Source: Saprospiraceae bacterium | GTDB lineage: Bacteria > Bacteroidota > Bacteroidia > Chitinophagales > Saprospiraceae | Direction: 5' to 3' | Length of the DNA: 64,000 nucleotides | Assembly (NCBI GenBank): GCA_020627705.1 | Contig: JAHDGJ010000001.1 | Span: 62,001 to 126,000 of the forward strand | The notes under the pieces: model-generated | The model's input: only the letters and a program-made list of their open reading frames with translations | What the model was told of the DNA's origin: nothing | Database searches by the model: none | Made by a program: the position numbers and the translations under genes | Shown here: one piece after another, positions 17,708 to 26,647 of the stretch | Position numbering within the stretch: the stretch's first letter is position 1 | How the letters are laid out: each line of letters starts with the position of its first letter

Positions 17708-18649
17708 ATGAGCGAAGTAGATATAAAAAAAACAGTAATTATTGGTTCCGGACCTGCAGGTTATACTGCTGCGATTTATGCCTCTAGGGCAAATTTGGAT
17801 CCTATTGTATATACTGGGCCAGAACCAGGTGGACAATTAACCATAACAACAGACGTAGAGAACTATCCTGGCTATCCTGATGGGGTACAAGGACCAGAAA
17901 TGATGGAGCAATTTAAAAATCAAGCCATTAGATTTGGTACGGAGGTAAAGTTTGAAATGATCTCTAAGGTTGATTTTAATGGGCCTGTACATAAGGTATG
18001 GACAGAATCTGGGGAAGAAATACAAGCGCATACGGTTATTATCGCCACGGGTGCCTCAGCGAAATGGCTTGGTTTGGAGTCAGAACAAAGATTAATGAAT
18101 CAGGGAGTTTCTGCTTGTGCGGTTTGTGATGGTTTTTTCTTTAGAGGACAAGAAGTCGCTATTGTAGGTGCTGGAGATACAGCCGCTGAGGAAGCGACCT
18201 ATTTAGCTAAACTTTGTACGAAAGTGCATATGTTGGTTAGAAGAGATGAAATGCGGGCTTCCAAGATTATGCAAGAACGTGTCAGGAAAACAGAAAACAT
18301 TGAGGTTTATTGGAATACAGAAACGGAAGAGGTTTTAGGAGAAACTCAAGTTGAAGCAGTAAGAGTAAAAAACAATAAAACAGGGGAAACTTCGGAGATA
18401 AAAGTGGAAGGCTTTTTTGTAGCCATCGGTCACAAACCAAACACAGATATATTTAAAGAATGGTTGGATATGGACGAGAGTGGCTATATCAAAACTATTC
18501 CTGGTACAGCTAAAACCAATATTTCAGGCGTTTTTGCCAGTGGAGATGCTCAAGATCATGTTTACCGACAAGCCGTTACTGCGGCAGGGACGGGTTGTAT
18601 GGCAGCGCTTGATGCAGAAAGATATTTGGCAGAAAAAGAAATAATTTAA
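17708..18649 (+). CDS. trxB: Thioredoxin reductase
   Basis: Cytoplasmic flavoenzyme that reduces thioredoxin with NADPH. The 313-residue protein has the FAD-binding GSGPAG at 13-18, the redox-active CAVC at 137-140, the NADPH-binding GAGDTA at 154-159 and the C-terminal FAD contact GVFASGDAQDHVYRQAVTAAG typical of low-molecular-weight TrxB. Length is normal. It is followed 20 bases later by the aldolase gene and may share a transcript with it. A candidate -7 element lies just upstream. Confidence 0.96.
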   Translation: MSEVDIKKTVIIGSGPAGYTAAIYASRANLDPIVYTGPEPGGQLTITTDVENYPGYPDGVQGPEMMEQFKNQAIRFGTEVKFEMISKVDFNGPVHKVWTESGEEIQAHTVIIATGASAKWLGLESEQRLMNQGVSACAVCDGFFFRGQEVAIVGAGDTAAEEATYLAKLCTKVHMLVRRDEMRASKIMQERVRKTENIEVYWNTETEEVLGETQVEAVRVKNNKTGETSEIKVEGFFVAIGHKPNTDIFKEWLDMDESGYIKTIPGTAKTNISGVFASGDAQDHVYRQAVTAAGTGCMAALDAERYLAEKEII

Positions 18650-18669
18650 AACGAATAAAAGATATAACA

Positions 18670-19737
18670 ATGGGCAAATTTAGATCAGGGGTATTGCATG
18701 GAGATGAAGTAACAGAGGTATTTGATTATGCAAACGACAATAATTTTGCATTACCTGCGGTAAATGTTGTAGGTACCAATACCATCAATGCAGTTATTGA
18801 AACCGCAAAGGAGTTAAATTCTCCGGTAATAGTTCAATTTTCTAATGGTGGTTCTTCATTTTATGGAGGAAAAGGTTTGTCCAATGACAATCAATTTGGG
18901 GCTATACAAGGTGGCATATCGGGTGCGTTACATGTACATCAAATGGCCCAAGCCTATGATGTTCCAGTGATATTACACACGGATCATTGTGCCAAGAAAT
19001 TATTGCCTTGGATTGATGGCTTATTGGATGCAGGGGAAAAGCATATGGAAAAACATGGGGTTCCGTTGTATAGTTCGCATATGTTGGACATGTCAGAAGA
19101 ATCCTTAGAGGAGAACATCGAAATATCCAGTAAATATTTTGAAAGAATGAATAAACTTGGGATGACCATTGAGGTTGAGCTTGGGGTTACAGGTGGTGAA
19201 GAAGATGGTGTAGACAATACGGATGTTGACAGTGCGCGTCTATATACTCAACCAGAAGAAGTTTTTCAAACATATCAAGCTTTAAACAAAATCAGCAATA
19301 GATTTACGGTAGCTGCGGCTTTTGGAAATGTACATGGTGTGTATAAGCCTGGAAATGTTGAGCTAAGGCCTATAATTCTAAAAAATTCCCAAAACTACTT
19401 AAGAGAAAAATTAAACATCGAAGCTGAGAACCCAATCAACTTTGTATTCCATGGAGGCTCAGGATCTTCAAGAGAAGAAATTAGAGAGGCAATTGAATAT
19501 GGAGCTATCAAAATGAATATTGATACAGACTTACAATGGGCGTTTTGGGAAGGTGTAAGAGACTATTACGAGCCAAAAGCTGGATGGATGCAACAGCAAA
19601 TAGGAAATCCTGATGGAGATGATCAACCTAATAAGAAGGTTTATGATCCTCGAAAATGGTTGCGTGCTAGTGAACTTAGTTTCAAAAAAAGATTGTCGAA
19701 AGCATTTGAAGATTTAAACTGTGTCAATAGGAACTGA
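18670..19737 (+). CDS. fbaA: Class II fructose-bisphosphate aldolase
   Basis: Zinc-dependent enzyme of glycolysis and gluconeogenesis that interconverts fructose 1,6-bisphosphate with dihydroxyacetone phosphate and glyceraldehyde 3-phosphate. The 355-residue protein has the HTDHC sequence at 103-107, holding the catalytic aspartate (105) and a zinc histidine (106), the FGNVHGVYKPGNV block with another metal ligand, and the phosphate-binding FHGGSGSS and INIDTDLQWAFWEG-like regions. The length and motifs place it in the E. coli FbaA (class IIA) subgroup. It begins 20 bases after trxB. Confidence 0.96.
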   Translation: MGKFRSGVLHGDEVTEVFDYANDNNFALPAVNVVGTNTINAVIETAKELNSPVIVQFSNGGSSFYGGKGLSNDNQFGAIQGGISGALHVHQMAQAYDVPVILHTDHCAKKLLPWIDGLLDAGEKHMEKHGVPLYSSHMLDMSEESLEENIEISSKYFERMNKLGMTIEVELGVTGGEEDGVDNTDVDSARLYTQPEEVFQTYQALNKISNRFTVAAAFGNVHGVYKPGNVELRPIILKNSQNYLREKLNIEAENPINFVFHGGSGSSREEIREAIEYGAIKMNIDTDLQWAFWEGVRDYYEPKAGWMQQQIGNPDGDDQPNKKVYDPRKWLRASELSFKKRLSKAFEDLNCVNRN

Positions 19738-19791
19738 TTAGGTTCTGTTGTCGTTGGCTAGGAAAGAATTATAGTTTGTATAAAGAAGATT

Positions 19792-20439
19792 ATGAATGTC
19801 CTAGTTCAACTATGTAAGGTTTTAGTTTTGCTTCTTTTGCCTTTTCTTGTACTGATTAGAGCTTCAGTTTTTTTTCACGACCATTATTTTGCGAGTCCTT
19901 GGATCTCTTTACTGTCTGGATTGGTATTGACAGCTTTTTTGTTGTTTCTATATTTTACTTTTTTTTACGGCCGACTAACGGGTCAATTTGGCAATATAGA
20001 ATCCATCAGAAGAAGAGCCTTGATCGCTTTGTTACTCGTAGCTGTTTATGCCTTGCATGGAGTGCTTTTTATCAAATCGAAAAACCTTAAGACTTCAAGT
20101 TTAAAAAACGAATTTTTAGAAGTACATCCTGTGCTTAGGCTTAGTGTTAGTACTTTGATTTGGATAGATCCAAGTTTGCTTTTAACTGATGCCAGTAGAG
20201 AAATAGAGGATTATGATTCCATGGGCTTAAAACGCAACAAGAATTCTTTGCATCTCAAACAAAAAACGTCAAATTACGTCCATGCTATTGACATTCGCAC
20301 GAAAGGTAGAAGTGAATGGAAAAACAAAAGCCTCGAATACTATTTTTGGGCAATGGGATTTAACACCATACGGCACAAAGGTACTGCTGATCATTTGCAC
20401 ATTTCTATTTCTAGTCGCGATAGAGTAGGCAAGAAATAA
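19792..20439 (+). CDS. Three-helix membrane protein with possible M15-like C-terminal domain
   Basis: A 215-residue protein. Three hydrophobic helices occupy about 5-23, 38-58 and 75-93. The C-terminal 110 residues are soluble and end in a pattern with HAIDIRTKGR, then YYFWAMGF, then TADHLHISI. The spacing of HxxD and DxLH recalls the zinc ligands of D-Ala-D-Ala carboxypeptidases of the M15 family, but the match is partial and the usual catalytic context is weak, so cell-wall hydrolysis is only a suggestion. It stands alone, 54 bases after fbaA, and ends at a bidirectional terminator. Confidence 0.65.
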   Translation: MNVLVQLCKVLVLLLLPFLVLIRASVFFHDHYFASPWISLLSGLVLTAFLLFLYFTFFYGRLTGQFGNIESIRRRALIALLLVAVYALHGVLFIKSKNLKTSSLKNEFLEVHPVLRLSVSTLIWIDPSLLLTDASREIEDYDSMGLKRNKNSLHLKQKTSNYVHAIDIRTKGRSEWKNKSLEYYFWAMGFNTIRHKGTADHLHISISSRDRVGKK

Positions 20440-20442
20440 AAA

Positions 20443-20464
20443 AGGCCGGATAAAAATCCGGCCT
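20443..20464. terminator. Bidirectional intrinsic terminator
   Basis: Perfect 9-bp stem AGGCCGGAT / ATCCGGCCT with an AAAA loop, flanked on the left by an A run and on the right by CTTTTTTA. It therefore works on both strands between the convergent genes at 19792 and 20473. It is the strongest terminator in the window. Confidence 0.92.
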
Positions 20465-20472
20465 CTTTTTTA

Positions 20473-22269
20473 TTAATATCCAGTGCTCTTATTTCCCCCA
20501 GCTCTTCTTTGTCGCTCGAGTTCACGTTCTCTGGCAGCTTTTGCTTCTGCCGCTACTCGTGCCTCCTCCTCTGCTTTTAATTTAGCAGCCTCTTCTTCTG
20601 CCTTAATTCTAGCAGCTTCTTCTTCCGCCTTGGCATTCGCAATGCTATCTCCTGCCATAATCTTATCTGACTTTTCTACAACATCATCTACAACATTCTC
20701 AATCGGGGCTACTACAGCCGATTTTTCACAACCTTCACAGCCTCTCAATAAGAACCAAAGTAGTAATGCTAAAAGTAAGAGTGGCAACAACCACCACAAC
20801 CATTTCATACAACCATCAGAGTTGCTTGCTGTAGCTGCGGCAGCCGCAGCGGGTGCAACACGTTCTTTTTTACGTTCTTTCTTTTCTGTTGCGACAACTT
20901 TTGGTGCCGCTTTTTTTGGTGCTTCTTTCACCGGACTCGCAGCCGCGATACTGGCTGCAGCAGCAATTGGCGCTGCCCACTTCCATCCCGCTGCGCCTTT
21001 GTTATCATATGGGCAAGATCTTCCAATTTCTTGATGATTTCCTGCTTTAAGAATGGAGTAGTATTTGCCTTCCTCTTCTTTGACACTCCACCTTTCTTCA
21101 TGCTCTCTGTTTCGTATCACTGAAGCAATACCATTGTCTCTGGCATTTTCGGTAGTATATCCTTCAGATCTTAATCTAACTTTGCCATCAGAGTCAAGCA
21201 TGGCAAAGTAATATTCTCCATCATTCGTAAATGTTGAAAAGTCCTTGTGCTTCGCACTTGTAGGATGTCCTTGATATGCCGAACAACTTAAATATTCATC
21301 AACATTACCAGACGTTTTGGAAGCACTGGCATTAGATTCCTCATTTTGTTCTGTCGTTTTCACTACAGCTTCTTGAACAACAGGCGCAGCAGCAGCAGCC
21401 GGAGCAGCTTCTTCAACAACTCCTCCTGATCCTGCAAGCATTAAGCCAACCGCTTGTTGCATGTCATCGGTAGAGCCATAAAAGAAACTTTTTGCAATGT
21501 TTTTACCTTCCGCTCCTTTTAGATAGAAATAATATTTGCCATTTCGAGTTTGTTTCCCTTCGTAATTAGATTCTACTGGCCCATATTTAAATACTTCGTC
21601 TACCATTGCTTTGGCTTCTGCTTCGGTATTAAAACCTCTGACATCTGCATTTAGAAATAGGGTCTTCCCATCTTCTCTATGAAAAGTAAAATAGTGCTTG
21701 TCGTTGCCAGACCTAAATATCTTATAGCTTACATTATTGATAGGGTATGAACCATCTTGTAAGTATACTTTTTCTTTTTTAGGTTTCTTTGGCGTTTTTC
21801 TTTTCTTTCTTTTCTTCTTTTCTTTTGGAGGTCCTGCAGGGACTGGTGCTGCGATATTTATAGAAGCGGCACCACCAGCAGCGATCATATCTCCTTCAAA
21901 GGCGACAGTGTCTCCGCCTATACCTCCTCTAACTCTTGCAGCTCCATCTTGGGCACCTTCGGCAGAATTAAACCATCTACTGGTTGCAATTTCTTGATTG
22001 TTTCCTGCGCGCAAACTAAAATAATGGTTACCATCTCCATCAACGTCATAAACATAACGATCTGCATTATTCATGTTGTTTTGTACAGAATTAATGCCAT
22101 TGTCTCGACCATTTTCGGATGCATATCCTTCACTGATCAGATAAATTTGATTTCCTAAGTTGTAAGTAAAATAATGTTCTCCATCAGCGGAGAATCGGTT
22201 AAAACCATCTTGAGGATTATTCAGATTTTCTTCATAATAACCCAATGGCCGATAGTCATCCCTTGCCAT
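20473..22269 (-). CDS. Six-repeat DUF1508 (YegP-like) protein with C-terminal membrane anchor
   Basis: A 598-residue protein without a signal peptide. Six YegP/DUF1508-type units are visible, in three pairs, at about 24-66, 70-112, 180-228, 232-280, 345-390 and 393-430; each has a G-x-HYF or G-x-YYF strand followed by G...ARDNG-like or AEAKA-like helix. The pairs are joined by Ala/Pro/Lys-rich linkers, including a very basic one near 150-165 (KEKKKRKKRK). One transmembrane helix follows at 490-509 (WLWWLLPLLLLALLLWFLL), then about 88 residues of charged coiled coil with KAEEEAA repeats. DUF1508 domains are of unclear function. Without a signal peptide, the repeats should be cytoplasmic and the tail periplasmic. 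In similar proteins I would expect an OmpA domain after the helix; none is present. Confidence 0.8.
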   Translation of the reverse strand: MARDDYRPLGYYEENLNNPQDGFNRFSADGEHYFTYNLGNQIYLISEGYASENGRDNGINSVQNNMNNADRYVYDVDGDGNHYFSLRAGNNQEIATSRWFNSAEGAQDGAARVRGGIGGDTVAFEGDMIAAGGAASINIAAPVPAGPPKEKKKRKKRKTPKKPKKEKVYLQDGSYPINNVSYKIFRSGNDKHYFTFHREDGKTLFLNADVRGFNTEAEAKAMVDEVFKYGPVESNYEGKQTRNGKYYFYLKGAEGKNIAKSFFYGSTDDMQQAVGLMLAGSGGVVEEAAPAAAAAPVVQEAVVKTTEQNEESNASASKTSGNVDEYLSCSAYQGHPTSAKHKDFSTFTNDGEYYFAMLDSDGKVRLRSEGYTTENARDNGIASVIRNREHEERWSVKEEEGKYYSILKAGNHQEIGRSCPYDNKGAAGWKWAAPIAAAASIAAASPVKEAPKKAAPKVVATEKKERKKERVAPAAAAAATASNSDGCMKWLWWLLPLLLLALLLWFLLRGCEGCEKSAVVAPIENVVDDVVEKSDKIMAGDSIANAKAEEEAARIKAEEEAAKLKAEEEARVAAEAKAARERELERQRRAGGNKSTGY

Positions 22270-22298
22270 AGCATAGTGTTTAATTTAGAAATAAGAGT

Positions 22299-22337
22299 GT
22301 TAAGTAGAAGTCTGATGGTCTTTATAGACTACTTAAC
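22299..22337 (-). terminator. Long stem-loop between dnaG and the DUF1508 gene
   Basis: Nine-bp stem GTTAAGTAG / CTACTTAAC around a 21-base loop that holds a further short GTC/GAC pairing. On the minus strand it lies just after dnaG and is followed by an imperfect T-rich stretch (ACTCTTATTTCT). It could be a weak terminator or a processing site; the loop is longer than usual for an intrinsic terminator. Confidence 0.4.
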
Positions 22338-22368
22338 GCCTTATAAAATACAAAATCGAGCGGATATT

Positions 22369-24330
22369 TTAGATTTTATAGGTGAGATTGGTTTCGATCT
22401 TTGCTGAAAGGTTTTTCTTTTCTTCAAGAAGTTTTTGATAGATTTTAAAAATTTTCACTAGCTCTACCTCTTGATTTTCAACATTTTGTAACTCACTGAT
22501 CTTGTCCTTATAGTGTTTGATACGTTTGCCAATATGCTTTAAAATATATCTATATAGTGCTTTTTCAACATCTTCTTTTTGATTCTTTTCGGGTGCTTTT
22601 TGAGTCATTAATCCCGATCCACGATCATCCCAATTGGCGTATTGATAAGGCGAGCTTAACAATTCTACAGCCGTTTGATTGATTTGGCTATCGATGTTTG
22701 AAGTAAAAAACTGGGTATCATAGTTTTGATTTTTACTATATTCTTGAAATGCCAGCTGGATTATAGAGCTAAATGCTGGATTCTCAAAATGAGCAAAATG
22801 ATCTTCCAAGTTTAAAGCGAGGAATTCTATAACACTTAGATTCTCCTCTTGGTCATAAATTTTACAACCATGTTCAACTGCTATTCTCGCCAAATCTTTT
22901 TCTTGATGAAACAGACTTCCCAATGATTCAGTAACAAATTGTTTGGGCTTTTTCTTTTCAGTAATTACATCTTCTTCTCTATGTGCTCTTTGTGCTAGCA
23001 GTGTCTCACGATCTTCTTGTAATTTTTTGCGTTTAATATCACCAGCCACAATTTTATTCGATTCTTTATGCAGTATTTCTTCATTGATTTCCAACAATCT
23101 AGAACATACTTGGATATAGCTCGCTCTTTTTAAAGTGTCTGGAATCTTAGAAACGCTTTCTAAGATGTCTCTAACCAAATTGGCTTTTTGAATGGGGTCG
23201 TTTTCTGATTCTTTGGAAAGTAAATGAATTTTAAACAGAACAAAATCTTTGGCTTCCTTTTCTATAAAGGAGTTAAAACCATTTACTCCTTCTTGGGTTA
23301 AAAACGAATCAGGATCATGACCTTCTGGTAAGGCCACCAATTTTAGGTTCATATTTTGCTCCAACACCAAATTCATACCTCTAAATGCAGCTTTTATACC
23401 AGCAGCATCTCCATCATACAATATGGTAAGGTTTTCGGTATATCGCTTAATAAGTTTGAGCTGATCAACCGTTAAAGAGGTTCCGGAAGAAGCAACAACA
23501 TTTTCTATTCCTGCTTGGTGAAGAGAAAGGGTGTCGGTATAGCCCTCAACCAAAATGCAATGATCCTTCTGACGGATGGCATTTTTGGCAAAATATAATC
23601 CATAGAGCGACTTGCTTTTATTGTAAATTTCTGAATCCGGACTATTGAGATATTTTGGGGCTTTTTTATTTTGACTGAGTGTACGACCTCCAAAACCTAT
23701 AATTTTCCCACTCAAATTATGAATCGGAAACATCACTCTAGCTCTAAAGAAATCAGAATTTTCCCGCTTTGATAGGCCTAGTTTGATGACCAATTCTGCT
23801 GAATACTTTGCTTTAATTAAAGCGTCATACATTACCCCATGGCCATCTGGACAATAGCCAAGTTGAAATTTTTTGATTGTCGATTCAAGAAACCCTCTTC
23901 CTTTAAAGTAGGACAGAGCAATGGATTTGCCTCTGTCTGTTTGCCACATTTGTTCTTGAAAAAAATTATTTGCAAAATCATTTACCAAGTATAAAGAATC
24001 CGCCAGTAGTTTATTCTCTTGATATGCTTCGTTTTTCTGAGTTTCTTCAAGCTCGATATTGTACTTCTGTGCAAGGAAGCGAATACTTTCTGGAAAACTC
24101 ATCTGTTCATGTTCCATCAAGAATTGCACAGGATTTCCCCCTTTGCCACAACCAAAACATTTGAAGATGTTTTTTGCGGGCGAAACGGTAAAAGAGGGTG
24201 TTTTTTCATTATGAAAAGGACAGAGCCCCAATAGATTTACGCCACGTCGTTTAAGATTAACATACTCTTGTACCACGTCTTCAATACTCGCAATTTGTAA
24301 AACATCTTGTATGGATTTTTGCGATATCAT
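22369..24330 (-). CDS. dnaG: DNA primase
   Basis: Makes RNA primers for replication forks. The 653-residue protein has the N-terminal CHC2 zinc finger (C37, H40, C58, C61), the primase core with the RFLAQKYNIELEE region, the TOPRIM metal site (ILVEGYTDTLSL and LYDGDAAG), and a poorly conserved C-terminal helicase-interaction domain. Length is normal. Its ATG overlaps the stop of tsaD by 4 bases (ATGA), so the two are translationally coupled. A stem-loop follows the stop. Confidence 0.96.
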   Translation of the reverse strand: MISQKSIQDVLQIASIEDVVQEYVNLKRRGVNLLGLCPFHNEKTPSFTVSPAKNIFKCFGCGKGGNPVQFLMEHEQMSFPESIRFLAQKYNIELEETQKNEAYQENKLLADSLYLVNDFANNFFQEQMWQTDRGKSIALSYFKGRGFLESTIKKFQLGYCPDGHGVMYDALIKAKYSAELVIKLGLSKRENSDFFRARVMFPIHNLSGKIIGFGGRTLSQNKKAPKYLNSPDSEIYNKSKSLYGLYFAKNAIRQKDHCILVEGYTDTLSLHQAGIENVVASSGTSLTVDQLKLIKRYTENLTILYDGDAAGIKAAFRGMNLVLEQNMNLKLVALPEGHDPDSFLTQEGVNGFNSFIEKEAKDFVLFKIHLLSKESENDPIQKANLVRDILESVSKIPDTLKRASYIQVCSRLLEINEEILHKESNKIVAGDIKRKKLQEDRETLLAQRAHREEDVITEKKKPKQFVTESLGSLFHQEKDLARIAVEHGCKIYDQEENLSVIEFLALNLEDHFAHFENPAFSSIIQLAFQEYSKNQNYDTQFFTSNIDSQINQTAVELLSSPYQYANWDDRGSGLMTQKAPEKNQKEDVEKALYRYILKHIGKRIKHYKDKISELQNVENQEVELVKIFKIYQKLLEEKKNLSAKIETNLTYKI

Positions 24331-25337
24331 GCAGAAGTAATTTTCATTCGAGCCTGTGGGGTTAAATACAAATCAGAAAATTCACCATCCAAAAACTTGT
24401 AGTGTGCAGAAATGCCAATCATGGCAGCATTGTCAGTACAATATTGAAAATCAGGAATATAGTAGTTCCAATTGTTTTTTTGACTTGTTTCTTTGAGCGC
24501 AGCTCTCAGCCCAGAATTTGCTGATACTCCACCTGCAATAGCAATTTGTGTTATACCCGTTTTCTGACTTGCACGTTTTAATTTAGCCATCAAATGCAAA
24601 ATTATACTGCGCTGAATGCTTGCGCATATGTCCTCAAGTTGGCTAGAAATAAATGCTGGATCATTTTTAATTCCATCTCGAAGAAAATACCTGATGGCCG
24701 TTTTAAGCCCACTAAAACTAAAGTTGAGTCCTGGAATTTTAGGAATAGGGAATTCAAACTTGGGACTACCATTCTTGGCATGTTTATCAACCAAAGGGCC
24801 TGCAGGATAGCCAAGTCCTAGTAGTTTTCCTGATTTATCAAAAGCTTCGCCAGCAGCGTCGTCTAGTGTTTCTCCAAGAATACGCATGGCATTATGAGAC
24901 TCTATTTGAACGATTTGGGTATGTCCTCCTGAAACGGTCAAGCACAAAAATGGAAAGCTTGGCTTTGGCTCTTCAGCAAAATGGGCCATAACATGGGCTG
25001 TCATATGATTGACTTCAATAATCGGGATATTCAGACTTAATGCCAGGCCTTTGGCAAAACTTGTCCCAACAATCAGGCTTCCCAAAAGTCCAGGTCCTTT
25101 GGTAACCGCCACTGCCGAAAGTTCTTTTATATCAACATCAGCAACCTGAAGTGCTTTTTTTATGGTTACAATAATATTTTCTTCATGTCTTCTAGAGGCA
25201 GCCTCAGGAACGACACCTCCGTATTCTTCATGAATGCGCTGCGTCGCTGTAATATTGCTAAGTACTATTCCATCTTTTACTACTGATGCAGAGGTATCAT
25301 CGCAAGAAGATTCTATAGCTAATATGATTATTGCCAA
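24327..25337 (-). CDS. tsaD: tRNA threonylcarbamoyladenosine biosynthesis protein TsaD
   Basis: Catalytic subunit that attaches the threonylcarbamoyl group to A37 of ANN-decoding tRNAs. The 336-residue protein has the kinase-like ASKHA fold with LAIESSCDDTSASVV at the start, the metal-binding H111 and H115 (VNHMTAHVMAHF), the LTVSGGHTQIV block, and GGVSANSGLR near the C terminus. Length is normal. It is the first gene of a two-gene operon with dnaG. No TsaB or TsaE gene is visible in the window. Confidence 0.96.
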   Translation of the reverse strand: MAIIILAIESSCDDTSASVVKDGIVLSNITATQRIHEEYGGVVPEAASRRHEENIIVTIKKALQVADVDIKELSAVAVTKGPGLLGSLIVGTSFAKGLALSLNIPIIEVNHMTAHVMAHFAEEPKPSFPFLCLTVSGGHTQIVQIESHNAMRILGETLDDAAGEAFDKSGKLLGLGYPAGPLVDKHAKNGSPKFEFPIPKIPGLNFSFSGLKTAIRYFLRDGIKNDPAFISSQLEDICASIQRSIILHLMAKLKRASQKTGITQIAIAGGVSANSGLRAALKETSQKNNWNYYIPDFQYCTDNAAMIGISAHYKFLDGEFSDLYLTPQARMKITSA

Positions 25338-25425
25338 TCGATGAAAAATTTGATTAAAAAATTACTATTATTGTATTCGTCAAAGAACGGAATAATTCAA
25401 TTATAAATTCAATCAAAAACGAAAA

Positions 25426-26010
25426 ATGAGGTTAGTAATTAACATTCTTTTGTTTCTTTTGATTGCGTTTCTTGGATACTTACTGGTTACAAGTATTCAA
25501 GAGCCGATAGCATTCAAAGCAGAGAAAGATAAGCGCTCAGGAGCGGTAAAAGAAAGACTTGTAGATGTAAGAACAGCGCAAGAACATTACCGAGATATCA
25601 CTGGTAAATTTGCGCACACATTTGATACGCTCAAAGAAGTGTTAACTAGAGACAGTTTTACCATAGAGAATCTTGCACAAGACCCTGAGTTTCCTGATGA
25701 TCCGGATAAATTTATCCGAACAGTTACCATGAAAAGTGCCCTTGATTCTATCAACAAGCTTAACATTAATCTTGATTCATTATCTATTGTACCGTTTTCG
25801 GATGGAAAGAACTTCGTCATAGAGACGGATACCTTGACGTATCAGAAGACGCTTGTAAATGTATTACAGGTTTCTACACGATGGAAGGATTTTATGGGAC
25901 CTTATGCGGATACAAAGTATATGAAGTACGATAATTCGTACAAGCCAAATAATGTATTTAAGTTTGGAGATATGTCGAAGCCTAACTTAGGTGGAAACTG
26001 GGAAAGATAA
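25426..26010 (+). CDS. Conserved membrane-anchored protein of unknown function
   Basis: A 194-residue protein with one N-terminal transmembrane helix (VINILLFLLIAFLGYLLV) and a periplasmic part. After a basic stretch comes a helix (RLVDVRTAQEHYRDITGKFA) like the start of pilin-like or type II secretion-like soluble domains, then a mixed region with repeated LDSINKL / NLDSLSIVPF units. I recognise it as a conserved Bacteroidota protein but not by function. It starts 88 bases from the divergent tsaD and ends at a good terminator, so it is a single-gene unit. Confidence 0.65.
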   Translation: MRLVINILLFLLIAFLGYLLVTSIQEPIAFKAEKDKRSGAVKERLVDVRTAQEHYRDITGKFAHTFDTLKEVLTRDSFTIENLAQDPEFPDDPDKFIRTVTMKSALDSINKLNINLDSLSIVPFSDGKNFVIETDTLTYQKTLVNVLQVSTRWKDFMGPYADTKYMKYDNSYKPNNVFKFGDMSKPNLGGNWER

Positions 26011-26035
26011 TTTGTATCAAATAAAATATAATTAG

Positions 26036-26066
26036 CTGCCTGTTGGATTCCCTCAGGCAGTTTTTT
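26036..26066 (+). terminator. Intrinsic terminator after the membrane-anchored protein gene
   Basis: Stem CTGCCTG / CAGGCAG (7 bp, extendable by a wobble and an A-T pair) with an 11-base loop, followed directly by six Ts. It separates the gene ending at 26010 from the DUF3822-rsmD pair. Confidence 0.85.
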
Positions 26067-26077
26067 AATTAAATACC

Positions 26078-26647
26078 ATGAGTCAAAAGGTTATTGTAGA
26101 AAATCAATTTTTCGCGCTTCTACCTAATGGTGTTTATACGAAAGCCAATAAGTCCAATGTATTGTCTCAAATAGAGGGGTTCTCAAGTATTGAGCAACCA
26201 AATTATTTTGAAGAGGAAGTAGTAGAAGATTTGATTTTACTTTGGGCCACCGAGTCTACTTCGGTCAATACACTTAAACAGAAGTATAGTCCTAAGCTAC
26301 TTACACACATTATTGCAGAGCAAATTAGACACATAATTAGTGCAAAGAAAAATGGCTTGTACCTATTTAAAGACGCTTTAAAAGTTACACTTATTTTTGT
26401 AAAAGAAGGGGAGTTGCAATTGGTCAATAGTTTTGACTTTAACGAAAAAGAAGATGCATTATACTTTGCTTTGCTCCTAAAGGATAAATATGGAGAATTA
26501 CCGCATATTTCCTTGCTCGGAGGGTTTTCTGATAAGGAATGTGCATTTATCAAAAAGTATTGCCCAAATGCTCTCAGAGAAACCAAATGGAAAGGGGCAA
26601 TTACGTCAGATTTTGAAGAAGGCCAACTCAGAGCTTTCATTTCATGA
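26078..26647 (+). CDS. DUF3822 family protein
   Basis: A 189-residue soluble protein of a Bacteroidota family with an actin-like fold. Family signs are the N-terminal NQFFALLPNGVYTKA segment, the central VFVKEGELQLVNSFDF-like strand pair, and DALYFALLLKDKYG with a following LLGGFSD. The start is the ATG 12 bases after the terminator. It overlaps rsmD by 4 bases (ATGA), which is the arrangement commonly seen for this family, so a link to ribosome maturation is likely by association; no activity is established. Confidence 0.85.
   Translation: MSQKVIVENQFFALLPNGVYTKANKSNVLSQIEGFSSIEQPNYFEEEVVEDLILLWATESTSVNTLKQKYSPKLLTHIIAEQIRHIISAKKNGLYLFKDALKVTLIFVKEGELQLVNSFDFNEKEDALYFALLLKDKYGELPHISLLGGFSDKECAFIKKYCPNALRETKWKGAITSDFEEGQLRAFIS

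Noticed and set aside
20483-21034. 183-codon Ala/Ser-rich frame on the plus strand
   Set aside because: It is antisense to the coiled-coil and Ala-rich tail of the DUF1508 protein and has no recognisable domain.
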